Of a DNA stretch of 64,000 bases, positions 1 through 10,027 are shown in pieces. This DNA comes from Candidula unifasciata (Eukaryota; Mollusca; Gastropoda; Stylommatophora; Geomitridae): NCBI GenBank assembly GCA_905116865.2, contig CAJHNH020006645.1, positions 248,001 to 312,000 of the forward strand, written 5' to 3'. The first letter of the stretch is position 1, and every line of letters starts with the position of its first letter. Made by a program: the position numbers and the translations under genes. The notes beneath the pieces were generated by a model, which was not told where the DNA came from, searched no databases, and saw only the letters and a list, made by a program, of their open reading frames with translations.

Positions 1-555
1 ATGTTAGACACATATGAAAATTTTTGACATAAAAAATTGTGTGCTTACCTTATTTTTTACTGGTTCAACAACACTGCTATCCAATTCTAAGAATACACAT
101 ACCTTCTCTGTTCAATTATGTATTAGCTAGTCTTTATTTGAAAAAATTAATTTAAATACTTCGGATATTATAATCATATTTGTATGACATGTTAATTTTC
201 CCAACAACCGAAAATCGGAAAAACAGCTGATCCAAACATTGATCTAATTGAAATATTTTGTGAAATTTTCATATCCTAAACTAAATTATCGCTAGCAGAT
301 TTGTCCCTTAGATATCAATCATAATATCAAGACTGTTGTCACCATCTGGCAGGGATTCATCAACGATAGAGCAGTATGGACGGTTCTAGACCTTTTCCCT
401 TGTCATTTAGTATAGAAAAATCACGTAAAAATTGTATCCCATCTAAATAATTTTTTTTTAATCACAAAATAATGCACCGACCACGATGAAGATCGCAAAT
501 GAAAGTACATCCTGTTGTTAATCCTAATTGTTAAAAAAATCTTGTTCATGAAAGT
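1..555. other. AT-rich intergenic DNA, no gene seen
   Basis: I see no coding potential, RNA gene or clear repeat boundary here. Short homopolymer A/T runs only. Confidence 0.5.
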
Positions 556-559
556 TAGT

Positions 560-823
560 TTTCCCTACAAACGGAACAAAATTTTAGTGTCTCTATCATG
601 AGCCAGTAAACTGGCTTTACGTCTCCAATGGATAGACTTAATCGCCAGTATACTGGCTAAACGTCCGTAAAGAGTTAGAAATAACTTGCTGGTCCATGGG
701 CTTGAGTAGCGGAGTGGTGTTGGGAGGCAGAAACTGGATTTTGATGAACTTAAATTCTTTAGGGAGGATATCTTGTAAGCCTGTACGTGTACATTCGTGT
801 ACATATATTACAATATAAAACAA
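560..823 (-). mobile_element. pogo/Tigger-like transposase remnant
   Basis: On the minus strand one frame reads FLPPNTTPLLKPMDQQVISN, the characteristic stretch around the last catalytic region of pogo/Tigger (Tc1-mariner superfamily) transposases, normally read as 'LPPNTTPLLQPMDQ'. The similarity starts in one frame and passes into another, so the frame is broken. Only a short C-terminal-half piece remains. The pogo-type terminus just to the right (ending at 1042) is probably the other end of the same internally deleted element. Confidence 0.75.
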
Positions 824-867
824 TGTTTGAGGAAATGTGTGATCACAAGCGACACTACGATGCTACT

Positions 868-1042
868 GGAACGAGTATTAAACACAGACAGATGTAACAT
901 GCTCACAATCCGGGACTTTCCCTTTCCTCGCCACTCGTTATGCGAAACGTTGCTCGTTAAGCAAGTCATTCTTTTACAATTTGTTTTGCTTGTTATGCGA
1001 ATTACTCGTTATGAGAGGTGCTCGTTAAGCGAGGTTCTACTG
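868..1042 (-). mobile_element. pogo/Tigger-type element terminus
   Basis: Read on the minus strand from 1042, the sequence begins CAGTAGAACCTCGCTTAACG and continues with repeated 'cgtta(a/t)gcga' words. This is the form of Tigger/pogo terminal inverted repeats, and it is followed on the right by the expected TA dinucleotide (1043-1044). The opposite terminus is not recognisable. Confidence 0.55.
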
Positions 1043-1059
1043 TACTTGCCAACAAAGCT

Positions 1060-1262
1060 CCCACACGGATACCATAGGAAGAGAGAAAGAAGGGGCGTCC
1101 AAAAACAACATGGAGACGAACGATGGAAAGTGCCCCGAGTGCAGCATTTCTGACATGGAAAATTGCACTGAAAATCTAACAAGACATGAAAGCATCGAAA
1201 GTCCTCTCTGAAGCCTAATGTGCCACTAGGCATAAAGAGAACTGATTGATGATGATGATGAA
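1060..1262 (+). mobile_element. LINE 3' end (RTE-like) with GAT tail
   Basis: One plus-strand frame reads RGRPKTTWRRT followed by a degenerate tail with stops. The 'GRPKTTWRR' block is the conserved C-terminal end of endonuclease/reverse-transcriptase LINE proteins of the RTE-like group. It ends in a (GAT)n microsatellite at 1248-1262, a usual 3' tail for such elements. It is heavily 5' truncated and dead. Confidence 0.6.
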
Positions 1263-1920
1263 GGAACGAGTGACACTGCTAACTATTGAAATTTCAGGTG
1301 CCAGGTTTAGTTCACTATGTGGTCACTACATTGAATTGCGTAGTATAGTTTCTATTTCTTTTGTTTCACTTTTAATGCAATAGCAGAAAAAAATTTATTT
1401 ATCATTTAATTTCAACTGTTCCCTAATGCATAAAGGACCCTGAGTGAGTGACGTTCAACCAACATCACAAGGACAGCACAACAAGCGTTAAACACCCAGT
1501 GACACAAAGTGTCACTATTCGAATGAGAATCACCCAGGAGTAAGTCTTAGAAACCACCATTCAACCGTTAGGTTATTTTAGGACCCCAGACGACAGCTGG
1601 GATGGGGCTTTAAAATAAACACACAATAACTGCGTCCCACATTGTTATTGGAATGGAGTTATAAGGGACGCTAATGTGGCGGATTATTTAAATGTTCTAC
1701 AACCCAACAAAGAAAAAAAACAACCAAACTACTCTTTCTTAACAAAAAAAAAAATAAAAAAAACTTATTTATACTTAAAATATAACGTGCCATGTACATT
1801 AAAAAAAAAAAATATAATAACAAGTAAAAATACAATAAATGACTACCAAAAATCTCTCTATCCTAGTGATTGTTTCTCCATGCGGAAGGACATCTCAATT
1901 CCTGCGAGCCAAGACTTACC
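1263..1920. other. intergenic DNA, no gene seen
   Basis: AT-rich, with several A-homopolymers between 1700 and 1815. No coding sequence or recognisable element found. Confidence 0.4.
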
Positions 1921-1924
1921 GTTA

Positions 1925-1990
1925 TTGACCAGCCAATCAGCGGCCACGGCCCGCGTCTTCTGCGCGCGTATTTTTTTCAATAAATAAATC
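1925..1990 (+). promoter_or_regulatory. candidate promoter with CCAAT box
   Basis: A local GC-rich, CpG-containing patch (1930-1970) holds a consensus CCAAT box at 1933-1937 in the context AGCCAATCAGCG, the kind bound by NF-Y. It is followed by an AT-rich TATA-like stretch and, 95 bases downstream, a strong splice donor (2033). This could be the promoter of the stathmin gene, whose first visible non-coding exon part is at 9966. Assignment to stathmin is inference from position and strand only. Confidence 0.25.
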
Positions 1991-2032
1991 ATATTCACAG
2001 ACGCCACAGAAAGCACCGTCAGTTTCTCTCTG
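1991..2032 (+). other. candidate 5' non-coding exon end with GTAAGT donor
   Basis: The sequence tttctctctg is followed by a perfect gtaagt donor at 2033, downstream of a CCAAT-containing CpG patch. An untranslated first exon must exist somewhere upstream of 9966, because 9966 starts at a splice acceptor. This is the best candidate I see, but no transcript evidence is available. Confidence 0.2.
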
Positions 2033-2784
2033 GTAAGTCTGTTTTTCTCTCCATTTTTCCTGTTTTCCGTGAATTGTATATGTTTTCTTGTGAATATACA
2101 TAACGTAAACTTTAAAGAGCCCCATATTGGAATAATATTGTTAACATTAGACACATCGTTTCTTGTCTTATCGGTTTTTGTTTGAGCGTCCGTCTGCTAC
2201 CCGCAGACAATTGTCCTTCTTTGCACCCTGGACTCCGTTTTCGACTGTCCTGTGAGCAGTGGGCGAGCAGATCAACAAGGCGATTTGTCGTCAGTACCTT
2301 GAACTATCAGGAGCATATAATTATTTTATATTCTCACACTAAAACATATGTTGTAAATTGCATGATTACAAAGTAGATGCGCAGGGGTGAGGAGAGGTTC
2401 GAGAAGTCAAGAGGTTTTAGAATTTAAGTAAATAGGTGGTTAATTAAACAGTCTTTCCTCTTGAGCCAAGGACGGTGCATTGACTCTTGAGCAGTTGTCA
2501 TAGCTCTTCCTGTCTGGAAGTTCGATGTTATCTCTTTTATGCCTTGGATGTTCCGTTAAGCCCATGGTTGAGCATTCCATGATAATGGTTCTACGCGTTA
2601 AAAAATTATTATGAATATGATTGAATATGGTCATCTTTATCCTCCTTCACAATCTTAGAATTTATAGTTAAGTTAATGAATGTGTAATTTGTAATGGGCT
2701 ACATACATGTGACATTTTTTGTTAATGTTGGTAATATATTTTGAAAACGTTATGTCATCCTATTGACAGCTTAAAATAATTATA
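2033..2784. other. non-coding DNA, no gene seen
   Basis: No element or coding region recognised. If 2033 is a stathmin donor, this is the start of the first intron. Confidence 0.3.
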
Positions 2785-2995
2785 TTGAGTTGAGTCAAGA
2801 ATTGACATCACAGCACTCGAGGGGGGGGGGGGGGGGAATTTCCATGTGTGCTCTATCCTTATCTTCAGCAGCCAGCGCAGTTTCAATACTGATAGTACTG
2901 GTTATTTGTCCATCTTGCCTTTTCTCTGAGTATAGTGAGCCGGACAGACCCTCTGGTTACACCCAGATGCCTCATTCTCTTGCATCTAATGTATA
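2785..2995 (-). repeat. dispersed repeat E copy, with G16 tract
   Basis: This block matches sequences at 45535-45775 (same orientation) and 44825-45065 and 50925-51200 (opposite orientation). Shared words include 'ttgacatcacagcactcg' or 'ttgacaccacagcactcg', 'cctcatcttcagcagcca' and 'gaccctctggttacaccca'. At the point where the 45.5-kb copy has only GGGG, this copy has a run of 16 G (2821-2836). The family is unknown to me; it is probably a retroposed element. Confidence 0.6.
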
Positions 2996-3315
2996 TTGAC
3001 ATTTTCCCTCACCTTTTGATTGAAAGGCTGTGAAGAACCATCCCTCCCATGGGAAACAACGAAAAAGATTTATGGGAACAGATGTGGCATATCTGTACTC
3101 ATTAATCCCTTGTTTCGTGTTCCAGTTTTTTTCTTCACTGAATATGGCTAAAGAATATTGACTGCTTTTTTTTTTGTTTTTTTCGAAGCTATCTTTGTTA
3201 TATGTTAGGTATTTTCATGAAATTTCTAAGATTCTATGTTCAAAGAATTATGGAAAGATAAGTTGGGTGGAGTGAGTACTGATACTGTTTTTTCTTTGTA
3301 GTCACTAGTCTGTAG
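2996..3315. other. non-coding DNA, no gene seen
   Basis: No feature recognised. Confidence 0.3.
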
Positions 3316-3323
3316 GAAAATTA

Positions 3324-3675
3324 GGCTATCCTCCGAATAACTTTCCCAAATTATCAAGGCCAAAAATATTCCCTAACAGGGCCTCAGTCACGTGTCAGTT
3401 GTGGACTTCCGGCGTCTTACATTGCGCACTTCTAGCCACTTCCGCCACCGCTGAGAGTATCCCCCACGCCGCATGAGCGGCGTGGATTGGTGCTAAACTA
3501 GATAGCTGGGACTCACGAGCAGCAGCTACCGCATATCCTTCAGCTTCCTTCATTTTATTTGCTCGTGAGTCCCGTGGCAGAAGTCACTGGAAGGGCGCAA
3601 TTGACACATGACTGAGGCAGTGTTAGGGTATATTTTCGGCCTCTATAATATGGGACCGTTATTCGGAGGATAACC
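3324..3675. mobile_element. Merlin-type MITE with long TIRs and 8-bp TSD
   Basis: The two ends are long imperfect inverted repeats. The left begins ggctatcctccgaataac at 3324. The reverse complement of the right end begins ggttatcctccgaataac at 3675. Similarity continues for roughly 100 bases. The flanks carry an 8-base target duplication with one mismatch: GAAAATTA at 3316-3323 and GAAAATCA at 3676-3683. The GG(C/T)T(A/C)TCC terminus and 8-bp duplication resemble the Merlin element at 19392-20758. There is no coding capacity, so it is non-autonomous. Confidence 0.75.
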
Positions 3676-3875
3676 GAAAATCATAAGCAGAGGCAGCGCT
3701 TAAATTTCTTTCGCCATAATAGACGAATAATAAGACTATTTATGGTCAACTTTAGACATTTTCAAAATTGTATCTTTATGAAAATAGCTACTAAATAGGG
3801 AAACGCTTTGATAAAACATTTCTAATTGTTTTGAAATTCCATCTTACTGTGGCATCCATTGCAATGAAAGGGTCA

Positions 3876-4415
3876 GGCTCTCCTTTAAAACACGGCCGGT
3901 TAGTCGGAGTTCAGTCCCTTTGCTGCAGTGCAATTACGGAGTGGAAAAGAGGGAACGAAACAAATGACATAATTACTGTGTGTTGGCGATAGACAGTGCC
4001 CTGCTGTCACACGGCTAGGGTTTGGGTTAGGGTTTGGTTTAGAGGTATGGTTAGGGTAGGGTTAGGGTAACACATGTAACGTCGAGTACTTACCATAATG
4101 ACGGCCACTATATCTGATAATTTTGACACAGGAGTTGCAAATAACAGCCGAAAATGTGCTGCTTGCGGCAGGTGTCACATCTACGGCCACTAAGTCTTGC
4201 GTTGCAAGAACGCGGTCGCTAATGTGAGTCGCAGCGCGTGGTCTACGAGTCTTGCGTCGCAAGAGCGCGGTCGCTGTGAGTCGCAGCGCGTGGTCTAGCT
4301 CTAGCAGCCATGTCGACAGCACTTTGTTTTGTGATTCGTGCCTTCTCCACTCCGTAATTGCACTGTAGCCAGGGGACTGAACTCCGACTAACTGGCCGTA
4401 GTTTAAAGGAGAACC
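3876..4415. mobile_element. Merlin-derived MITE with telomere-like interior
   Basis: 540-bp element with termini ggctctcctttaaa (left) and, reverse-complemented, ggttctcctttaaa (right). The inverted repeats run about 75 bases. They are flanked by 8-bp duplications AAGGGTCA (3868-3875) and AAGGGTCG (4416-4423). Its right subterminal region, read on the minus strand, is related to the subterminal region of the full Merlin at 20540-20640 (both give a conceptual 'VLAT(Q/H)DLVA'-like string). It has no transposase and is therefore a deletion derivative mobilised in trans. The interior carries degenerate TTAGGG repeats at about 4013-4070. Confidence 0.8.
4013..4070 (+). repeat. interstitial telomere-like TTAGGG repeats
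   Basis: Degenerate tandem ttaggg/tttggg words run through this stretch. They lie wholly inside the Merlin-derived MITE, in its left arm. The full Merlin copy has a similar run at about 19627-19662, also in its left arm, so the repeat is most simply part of the transposon rather than a healed chromosome end. Confidence 0.7.
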
Positions 4416-4423
4416 AAGGGTCG

Positions 4424-5685
4424 TAATGCTTTAGCAAAAGAAGACAGAATAAAAAAAAAAAAAACAGAAAAACAGTTTGCCAGCCACTAATTTTTATCAG
4501 AAGTCAAACCCCCTCATTAAGAGAAAATCAGAAACTGGAAATTAATCACTGGATTTTAATTGTAAAAAAAAATATTTTGGACACCTAAATAAGTGAGTCA
4601 CTATTGTTTGCTTGTGAACTGGGCATATTAGGCTCAACAAACACTCATGCAATTTAGGTATGAGTCAGATAGCTCTCTGCCAGTGTCCGTGAGCCGAACA
4701 GACCCTTGGAACATGTCCTGCAAAACTGTCCTCTCCTGTATGAGTAGCAAAGCAATCTGTGACTATGGCCACTAAGCCTGACAACTAAGCTTTGAGGAAA
4801 CTGAAGAGATCTTGAGCTGATATCCCACCTTTATGGCCTTTAGTGGATTTAGCATATGACCTGAGATCACTGAAGAAGAAGTGTTAAAATTAAATCTTCA
4901 GTGTCAACTAAAATAAGATATTGCATTTGCAGGTTAATTTGTGACCACGGCCCCCCAAAAAAAACTTAAAAAAATGGGAAACAGATTAGTGCTGATAAAT
5001 TAGGGGTTGATGGGGATAACAATGCTCCAATAAAGTAAACAATATGGTAATGGCTAAGAAGATAAGTAATATTATGGCAAAAATAAGGACTACAAATTTA
5101 AAATAATGGTTGTTGTTATGGGAATGTGACAAGGATGATGAAGCTGGTGGTGGTGATCAGTGCATCTTCAACCTTAGAGCATGAGGAATTTCATGGGGGG
5201 GGGGGGGGGGGTGTCAAGCAATTTAGGAAGTCAGTGCATTTGTACTTGTAATAATTCGTTATATTTTTTTTTTTCATTAAAATAAATAATCAAAATATTT
5301 TTCAAACTATTAAAATTATTATAATTCAAAAAGCCAAAGACCATTTTGTGATAACACCTGCACTTAATTACAACAATTCCTCCTCTTTTTGTCCCCATTC
5401 TATGGGTGGTGGGGGAAAGGGGTCTTGTCATATACTTATGTTTGGTACCACCTGAACAAAGATGGAGACCCCTGAGATAGATGAAGACCCCTGAGATAGA
5501 TGATCACAGATGTGATGATGAAAAGGAAAATTAAGATGCTCATAGACAGGTTGATGTTAAAAAAAAAATATTTTTGTGTTGAAATTCATAAATTTATTGA
5601 TGATACAGCTGTTCTTTGCATCATAATGCCAGAATGTCCTAACATCTTCTGTTTCTGCATCTCTTTCCCTCCAGCTGATCGTCCT
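4424..5685. other. intergenic DNA, no gene seen; G17 tract
   Basis: No gene recognised. It holds A-homopolymers (4450-4463), a run of exactly 17 G at 5195-5211 and T-rich stretches. Confidence 0.4.
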
Positions 5686-6976
5686 TTTCACACAGTGTGA
5701 CCCTATAAATGTGGGTATTCCTCTTTACACAGTGTGCCCTATGATTGTGGGTTTTCATCTTTACACAGTGTGCCCTTTGAATGTGGTTTTTCCTCTTCAT
5801 ACGGTGTGCCCTATGTATGTGGGTTTTCCTCTTCACACCGCTGTACCCTATGTATGTGGGTATTCCTCTTTACACAGTGTGCCCTATGAATGTGGGTATT
5901 CCTCTTTACACAGTGTGCCCTATGAATGTGGGTATTCCTCTTTACACAGTGTGCCCTATGAATGTGGGTATTCCTCTTTACACAGTGTGCCATATAAATG
6001 TGGGTATTCCTCTTTACACAGTGTGCCCTATGAATGTGGGTATTCCTCTTTACACAGTGTGCCCTATGAATGTGGGTATTCCTCTTTACACAGTGTGCCC
6101 TATGAATGTGGGTATTCCTCTTTACACAGTGTGCCCTATGAATGTGGGTATTCCTCTTTACACAGTGTGCCCTATGAATGTGGGTATTCCTCTTTACACA
6201 GTGTGCCCTATAAATGTGGGTATTCCTCTTTACACAGTGTGCCCTATGAATGTGGGTATTCCTCTTTACACAGTGTGCCCTATGAATGTGGGTATTCCTC
6301 TTTACACAGTGTGCCCTATAAATGTGGGTATTCCTCTTTACACAGTGTGCCCTATGAATATGGGTTTTCATCTTCACACAGTGTGCCCTTTGAATGTTGT
6401 TTTCCTCATTACACAGTGTGCCCTGTAAATTTGGTTTTTCCTACTCACACGGTGTGCCCTGTGAATGTGAGTTTTCCTCTTCACACAGTGCCCTATGAAT
6501 GTGGGTTTTCCTCTTCACACAGTGTGCCCTATGAATGTGGGTTTTCCTCTTCACACAGCTGTACCCTATGAATGTGGGTTTTCATCTTCACACGGTTTGC
6601 CCTATGAATGTGGGTTTTCCTCTTCACACAGTGTGCCCTATGAATGTGAGCTTTCCTCTTTACACAGTGTGCCCTATGAATGTGGGTTTTCCTCTTCACA
6701 CAGTGTGCCCTTTGAATGTGGGTTTTCATCTTCACATAGTGTGCCCTATGAATGTGAGTTTTCCTCTTTACAGTGTGACCTGTAAATGTGGGTTTTCCTC
6801 TTCACATGCTGTGCGCTATGAATGTGGGTTTTCCTCTTCACACCGGTGTGCCCTATGAATGTGGGTTTTCCTCTTCACACAGTGTGCCCTATGAATGTGG
6901 GTTTTCCTCTTCACACAGTGTGCCCTATGAATGTGGGTTTTCCTCTTCACACAGTGTGCCCTATGAATGTGAGTTT
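5686..6976 (+). repeat. 36-bp minisatellite array, about 36 copies
   Basis: Tandem units of 36 bases built on 'gtgtgccctatgaatgtg' plus 'ggtattcctctttacaca'. The central copies (5870-6350) are almost identical; the flanking copies diverge (gggttttcctcttcacac variants). Since 36 is a multiple of three, each frame without a stop stays open. This yields repeat 'proteins' of up to 286 residues on the plus strand and 188 on the minus strand. These are not credible genes: several frames and both strands are open, and no promoter, splice or domain context exists. Confidence 0.95.
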
Positions 6977-6989
6977 TTTGTGTTTGTTT

Positions 6990-7860
6990 CTTGACTTTTT
7001 CTTTTGCCAGTTATAATAATAAACTGGGTAATATCAGGAGGTTGACACAGTGGCTTAAAAAAAACAACTGCTAAATAAGCTGATAATGGTTGAAAAAAAG
7101 ATCAACTGTAAAGAATGAGAAGGACAAGGAGAACAATTCAGTGCTCCCATACAGCGGTCCTTTTTTTTTTTTTTCTGCCATCTTCCGCAACTGCCACCAT
7201 GCCCACCCACATTTTATTGTATGGAAAGAGCTGCTGTGGTAATCATCTGCTTTCAGATTGCACCAACTCCTTGTGTTGCCTATGATGTTGTCAGTGACAT
7301 GCTGGCATTTATATAGTATTGTAGCCATTTCAATAATATATTACTTCATAAAGGTCTGCGTTCTGTTATGTTTATGCTGTTTGCTATGTTTCTGATCATC
7401 TTATAACTTATGTTTTTTATTGCCAAATCAGCTCCTTAGCTTTTTAAAACATGGATTGTACACTGTAAATTTTCTTTTTTGTTTCTTTTGATGTATTGTT
7501 ATTGTTATCACTCCCTTTAGACAAATAAATTAAATTGTATGTATGATCTATATCAGATTTAAAATCAGGGGCTTATATGTGGATATTTTAAACTCCTTAT
7601 CTTAGTTTTCATTGGTTTTATTCATATATTCCTTTGTGTGTATTTCATTTATTATCTCACACAAATGTGGCTTGTCATTTCCACTGGTTGTTACCCTACT
7701 TCAGGAGCTGGTAATTCTATCCCTTATCATTTTGCCCCTGAATGCCCAGAGCCCTTTGGGTGATGATTCACCAGAGCCGGCATGGATCAATATTTGGTGC
7801 TTATGTATTCTTGTAGCCAGCAGTTTTGGTTAAGGCTGGTTGGTGTCTCAGTGCTGGAGC
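6990..7860. other. intergenic DNA, no gene seen
   Basis: AT-rich sequence without recognisable coding region or repeat boundaries. Confidence 0.4.
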
Positions 7861-7869
7861 ACTGTGCTG

Positions 7870-8163
7870 CCTGCAGATAAACTCTCTCTCTCTCTTTCTC
7901 TCTCTCAACTCCCATTTTTTGTTTCTTCTTTCCACCACCCCTTCTTTCCTGTTCTTTCTTCCCCCCCCCCCCTCTCCCTCTTCCCCCTCTCAAGTCTTTT
8001 CTTTTTTTTCGTCCCCCACTCTTTTTTTCTTTCCCTTCTCTTCCTCTCTCTCTTATCATTTTTTCTTGCTCTCTTCTCCCACCATGTTTTAAGTTTCTCT
8101 TCTTTCCCCTTCCCTAACACCCATTCTTTCCTGTAATCTATCCCGTCCCCTGCTCTCTCTCCC

Positions 8164-8257
<94 letters not shown>

Positions 8258-8262
8258 GAGCT
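7870..8262 (+). repeat. CT-rich simple repeat tract with (CT)n and (CA)n
   Basis: About 390 bases of polypyrimidine-rich plus strand, including C12 at 7961-7972, (TCTG)n near 8165, (CT)n at 8180-8200 and 8218-8245, and a short (CA)n. Open frames here are low-complexity artefacts. A further (CT)n lies at 8682-8703. Confidence 0.9.
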
Positions 8263-8264
8263 GT

Positions 8265-8679
8265 CTAGGTAGAATTAGTTTGGCTTTATTTGCATATGTC
8301 CTTATCTGCATGACCATGATTGTAACTGACTTTCTGAGAACACTGCACATTTTATGCATTTCTAAGTTAATATTTAACATACTTCTGTGTGACAAGTTAA
8401 TAACAGTTGGCCTGTAACATTGGCATTCATTATTGATTCTGGTTTAATTATATTTCAATATGCATCTCTCTTTTTTAGAAGTTATTGACAAGCTGTACTT
8501 TTGGAGATATGTTTTCTCCCAGCCGGTGTCTGTTTGTCTGCCTCTCCTCTTCCCTTCCGCCTGTTATCTCCTCTTCCCCCACTCACTCCCTCAGTGGTTG
8601 CATCTCAGAGCCTGACATTGAAGAGCCGATGATTCATTTCATTGATTGGATGACTAAGGAGAGTTAACCATATTTGAAG

Positions 8680-8711
<32 letters not shown>

Positions 8712-9160
8712 TTCCTTCCCTCTCAGATTCCTTCATACAGAATGATTGTAATTACTAAAATTTTTTCCTGCTGTTTGTGCTGTTCAGTGCTCTTTCATTC
8801 TTAGAAGCTACTATTGTCATATTCACATGCTTTTCTTTTTGAGTGTTTATATTCAACATTTGTTATTTTAACAGAGATAAAATCAACTGTGTGGTAATGT
8901 TTTCATCGTATATTCTGGCAACCCTGTGCCAATTCTCTAGCCTTGTATAAGTTTTGAGCAAAGTATTGATTATTGTATTTGGAATATCAGCATACTAGTA
9001 CATGTCTAGGTTTTGGAGATATTTGAAAGGGAAAGCTCTTGCTTTTTCCACTGTATCCATAAAATTGATTTTATTGCGGATATATCCAGTTCTCTTGTAC
9101 TGTGTTACAAATTCAGATGTTTGTATTTTCTTTTTTTTTTCTTTCAAATCTACACTGTTC
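8265..9160. other. non-coding DNA, no gene seen
   Basis: Nothing recognised apart from the short (CT)n at 8682-8703. Confidence 0.3.
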
Positions 9161-9203
9161 GGGGGGGGGGGATGGGGGGGGGGGGGGGGGGGGGGGGGGG
9201 GGG
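9161..9203 (+). repeat. 43-bp near-pure poly-G tract
   Basis: Only one interruption (an AT at 9172-9173) in 43 bases of G. The longest of nine plus-strand G runs of 16 or more in the window. Confidence 0.95.
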
Positions 9204-9394
9204 CTGCTCACTAAGAAAGATCAGGTGCTGCAAACCACAACATTGTGCCATTTGAGATGAATTCAGAAGAAAAATATGTGTGCGCGTGTGCACACACACA
9301 CACACACACAATATGAACATTTTGTATGGATGTTGAAATGCAGGCTTCTGACATCTTTTTCTTAGCATTCACTGGCTGTACTCTGGTGGGACCC

Positions 9395-9600
9395 GAATTC
9401 TGTGTGCACGTCTGTTTTTACAGAACTGTGTACTTATTTGCAGACTATTTGTTCCTTCCTGCTTAGGCAGATGCTGTTTGACTTTGGAGGACAATTCCTA
9501 ATTAGTCCACCTTATACAGTAGGCTTGTTAGGGAGCAGGGGGGGTCTATTCATTCTTTTCCAAAATGGGGCCGCTGTACCCAGATGGGAAGCTTCTAACA
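9395..9600 (-). repeat. dispersed repeat D copy (diverged)
   Basis: It shares the order of blocks seen in many other places: 'tgtgtgcacgtctgttt' / 'acagaactg' / 'ttgcagactatttgttcc' / 'gcttaggcagatgctgt' / 'gggtctattc' / 'gcccc'-like words. Compare 41600-41885 and 48895-49135. A (CA)n microsatellite lies just upstream at 9290-9310. Confidence 0.55.
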
Positions 9601-9965
9601 GTTGTTCATTTTAAGGAGATTACATTTTGCTAACATTGTAGGATGCAAGCACAGGGGTAACATTTATGTGGTTACCATTCTTGAGCATGTGGTCTGAATC
9701 AATAACTACCCTGACACGCATTTTACTGTCTGGAGCTCAGCCAGAACTGTTATTGATCAGATGACATCACTCCTGGTAGTTTGTCTTGGGTCAGCCTGGC
9801 ATGACGCTCCCCTGTTTCACTTCTCTGTAGTCAGTCTGGGCTGTCACTGGTTGGGATGATGTCTCTCTCATAGGTAGTGTCCTCTACCTGGTCTTTGCCT
9901 TGTTCTTGTTGTTTCCAGAAAAATGTTTGAATATACCTATAACTGTTAAATGTACTCTCTTTCAG

Positions 9966-10027
9966 GAGTCGTCTGATCAGCAAGTGCAGCATTTGTAGTT
10001 TTAGTCACAGGACAAGAATGGCAGCTG
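9966..10027 (+). CDS. STMN: stathmin exon 1: 5' UTR end plus first 10 coding bases
   Basis: Acceptor after ctctctttcag at 9965; ATG at 10018; donor gtaagt at 10028. Encodes Met-Ala-Ala and the first base of Glu4. The very short coding part is typical of stathmin genes, where different 5' exons can supply alternative N-termini. Confidence 0.8.

Noticed and set aside
797..1153. 118-codon plus-strand open frame
   Set aside because: It spans a pogo terminus and the start of a LINE tail; composite of repeat pieces.
4013..4070. Healed chromosome end or true telomere
   Set aside because: The TTAGGG words are degenerate, short, and lie inside a MITE with target duplications; a second run is inside the related Merlin.
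5711..6994. Plus- and minus-strand repeat proteins of 188-286 codons, superficially like Cys-rich zinc-finger repeats
   Set aside because: 36-bp minisatellite; one Cys per 12 residues with no paired Cys/His spacing, and several frames open at once.
7826..8136. Open frames of 88-98 codons
   Set aside because: Low-complexity Ser/Phe/Leu/Pro translation of a CT-rich tract.
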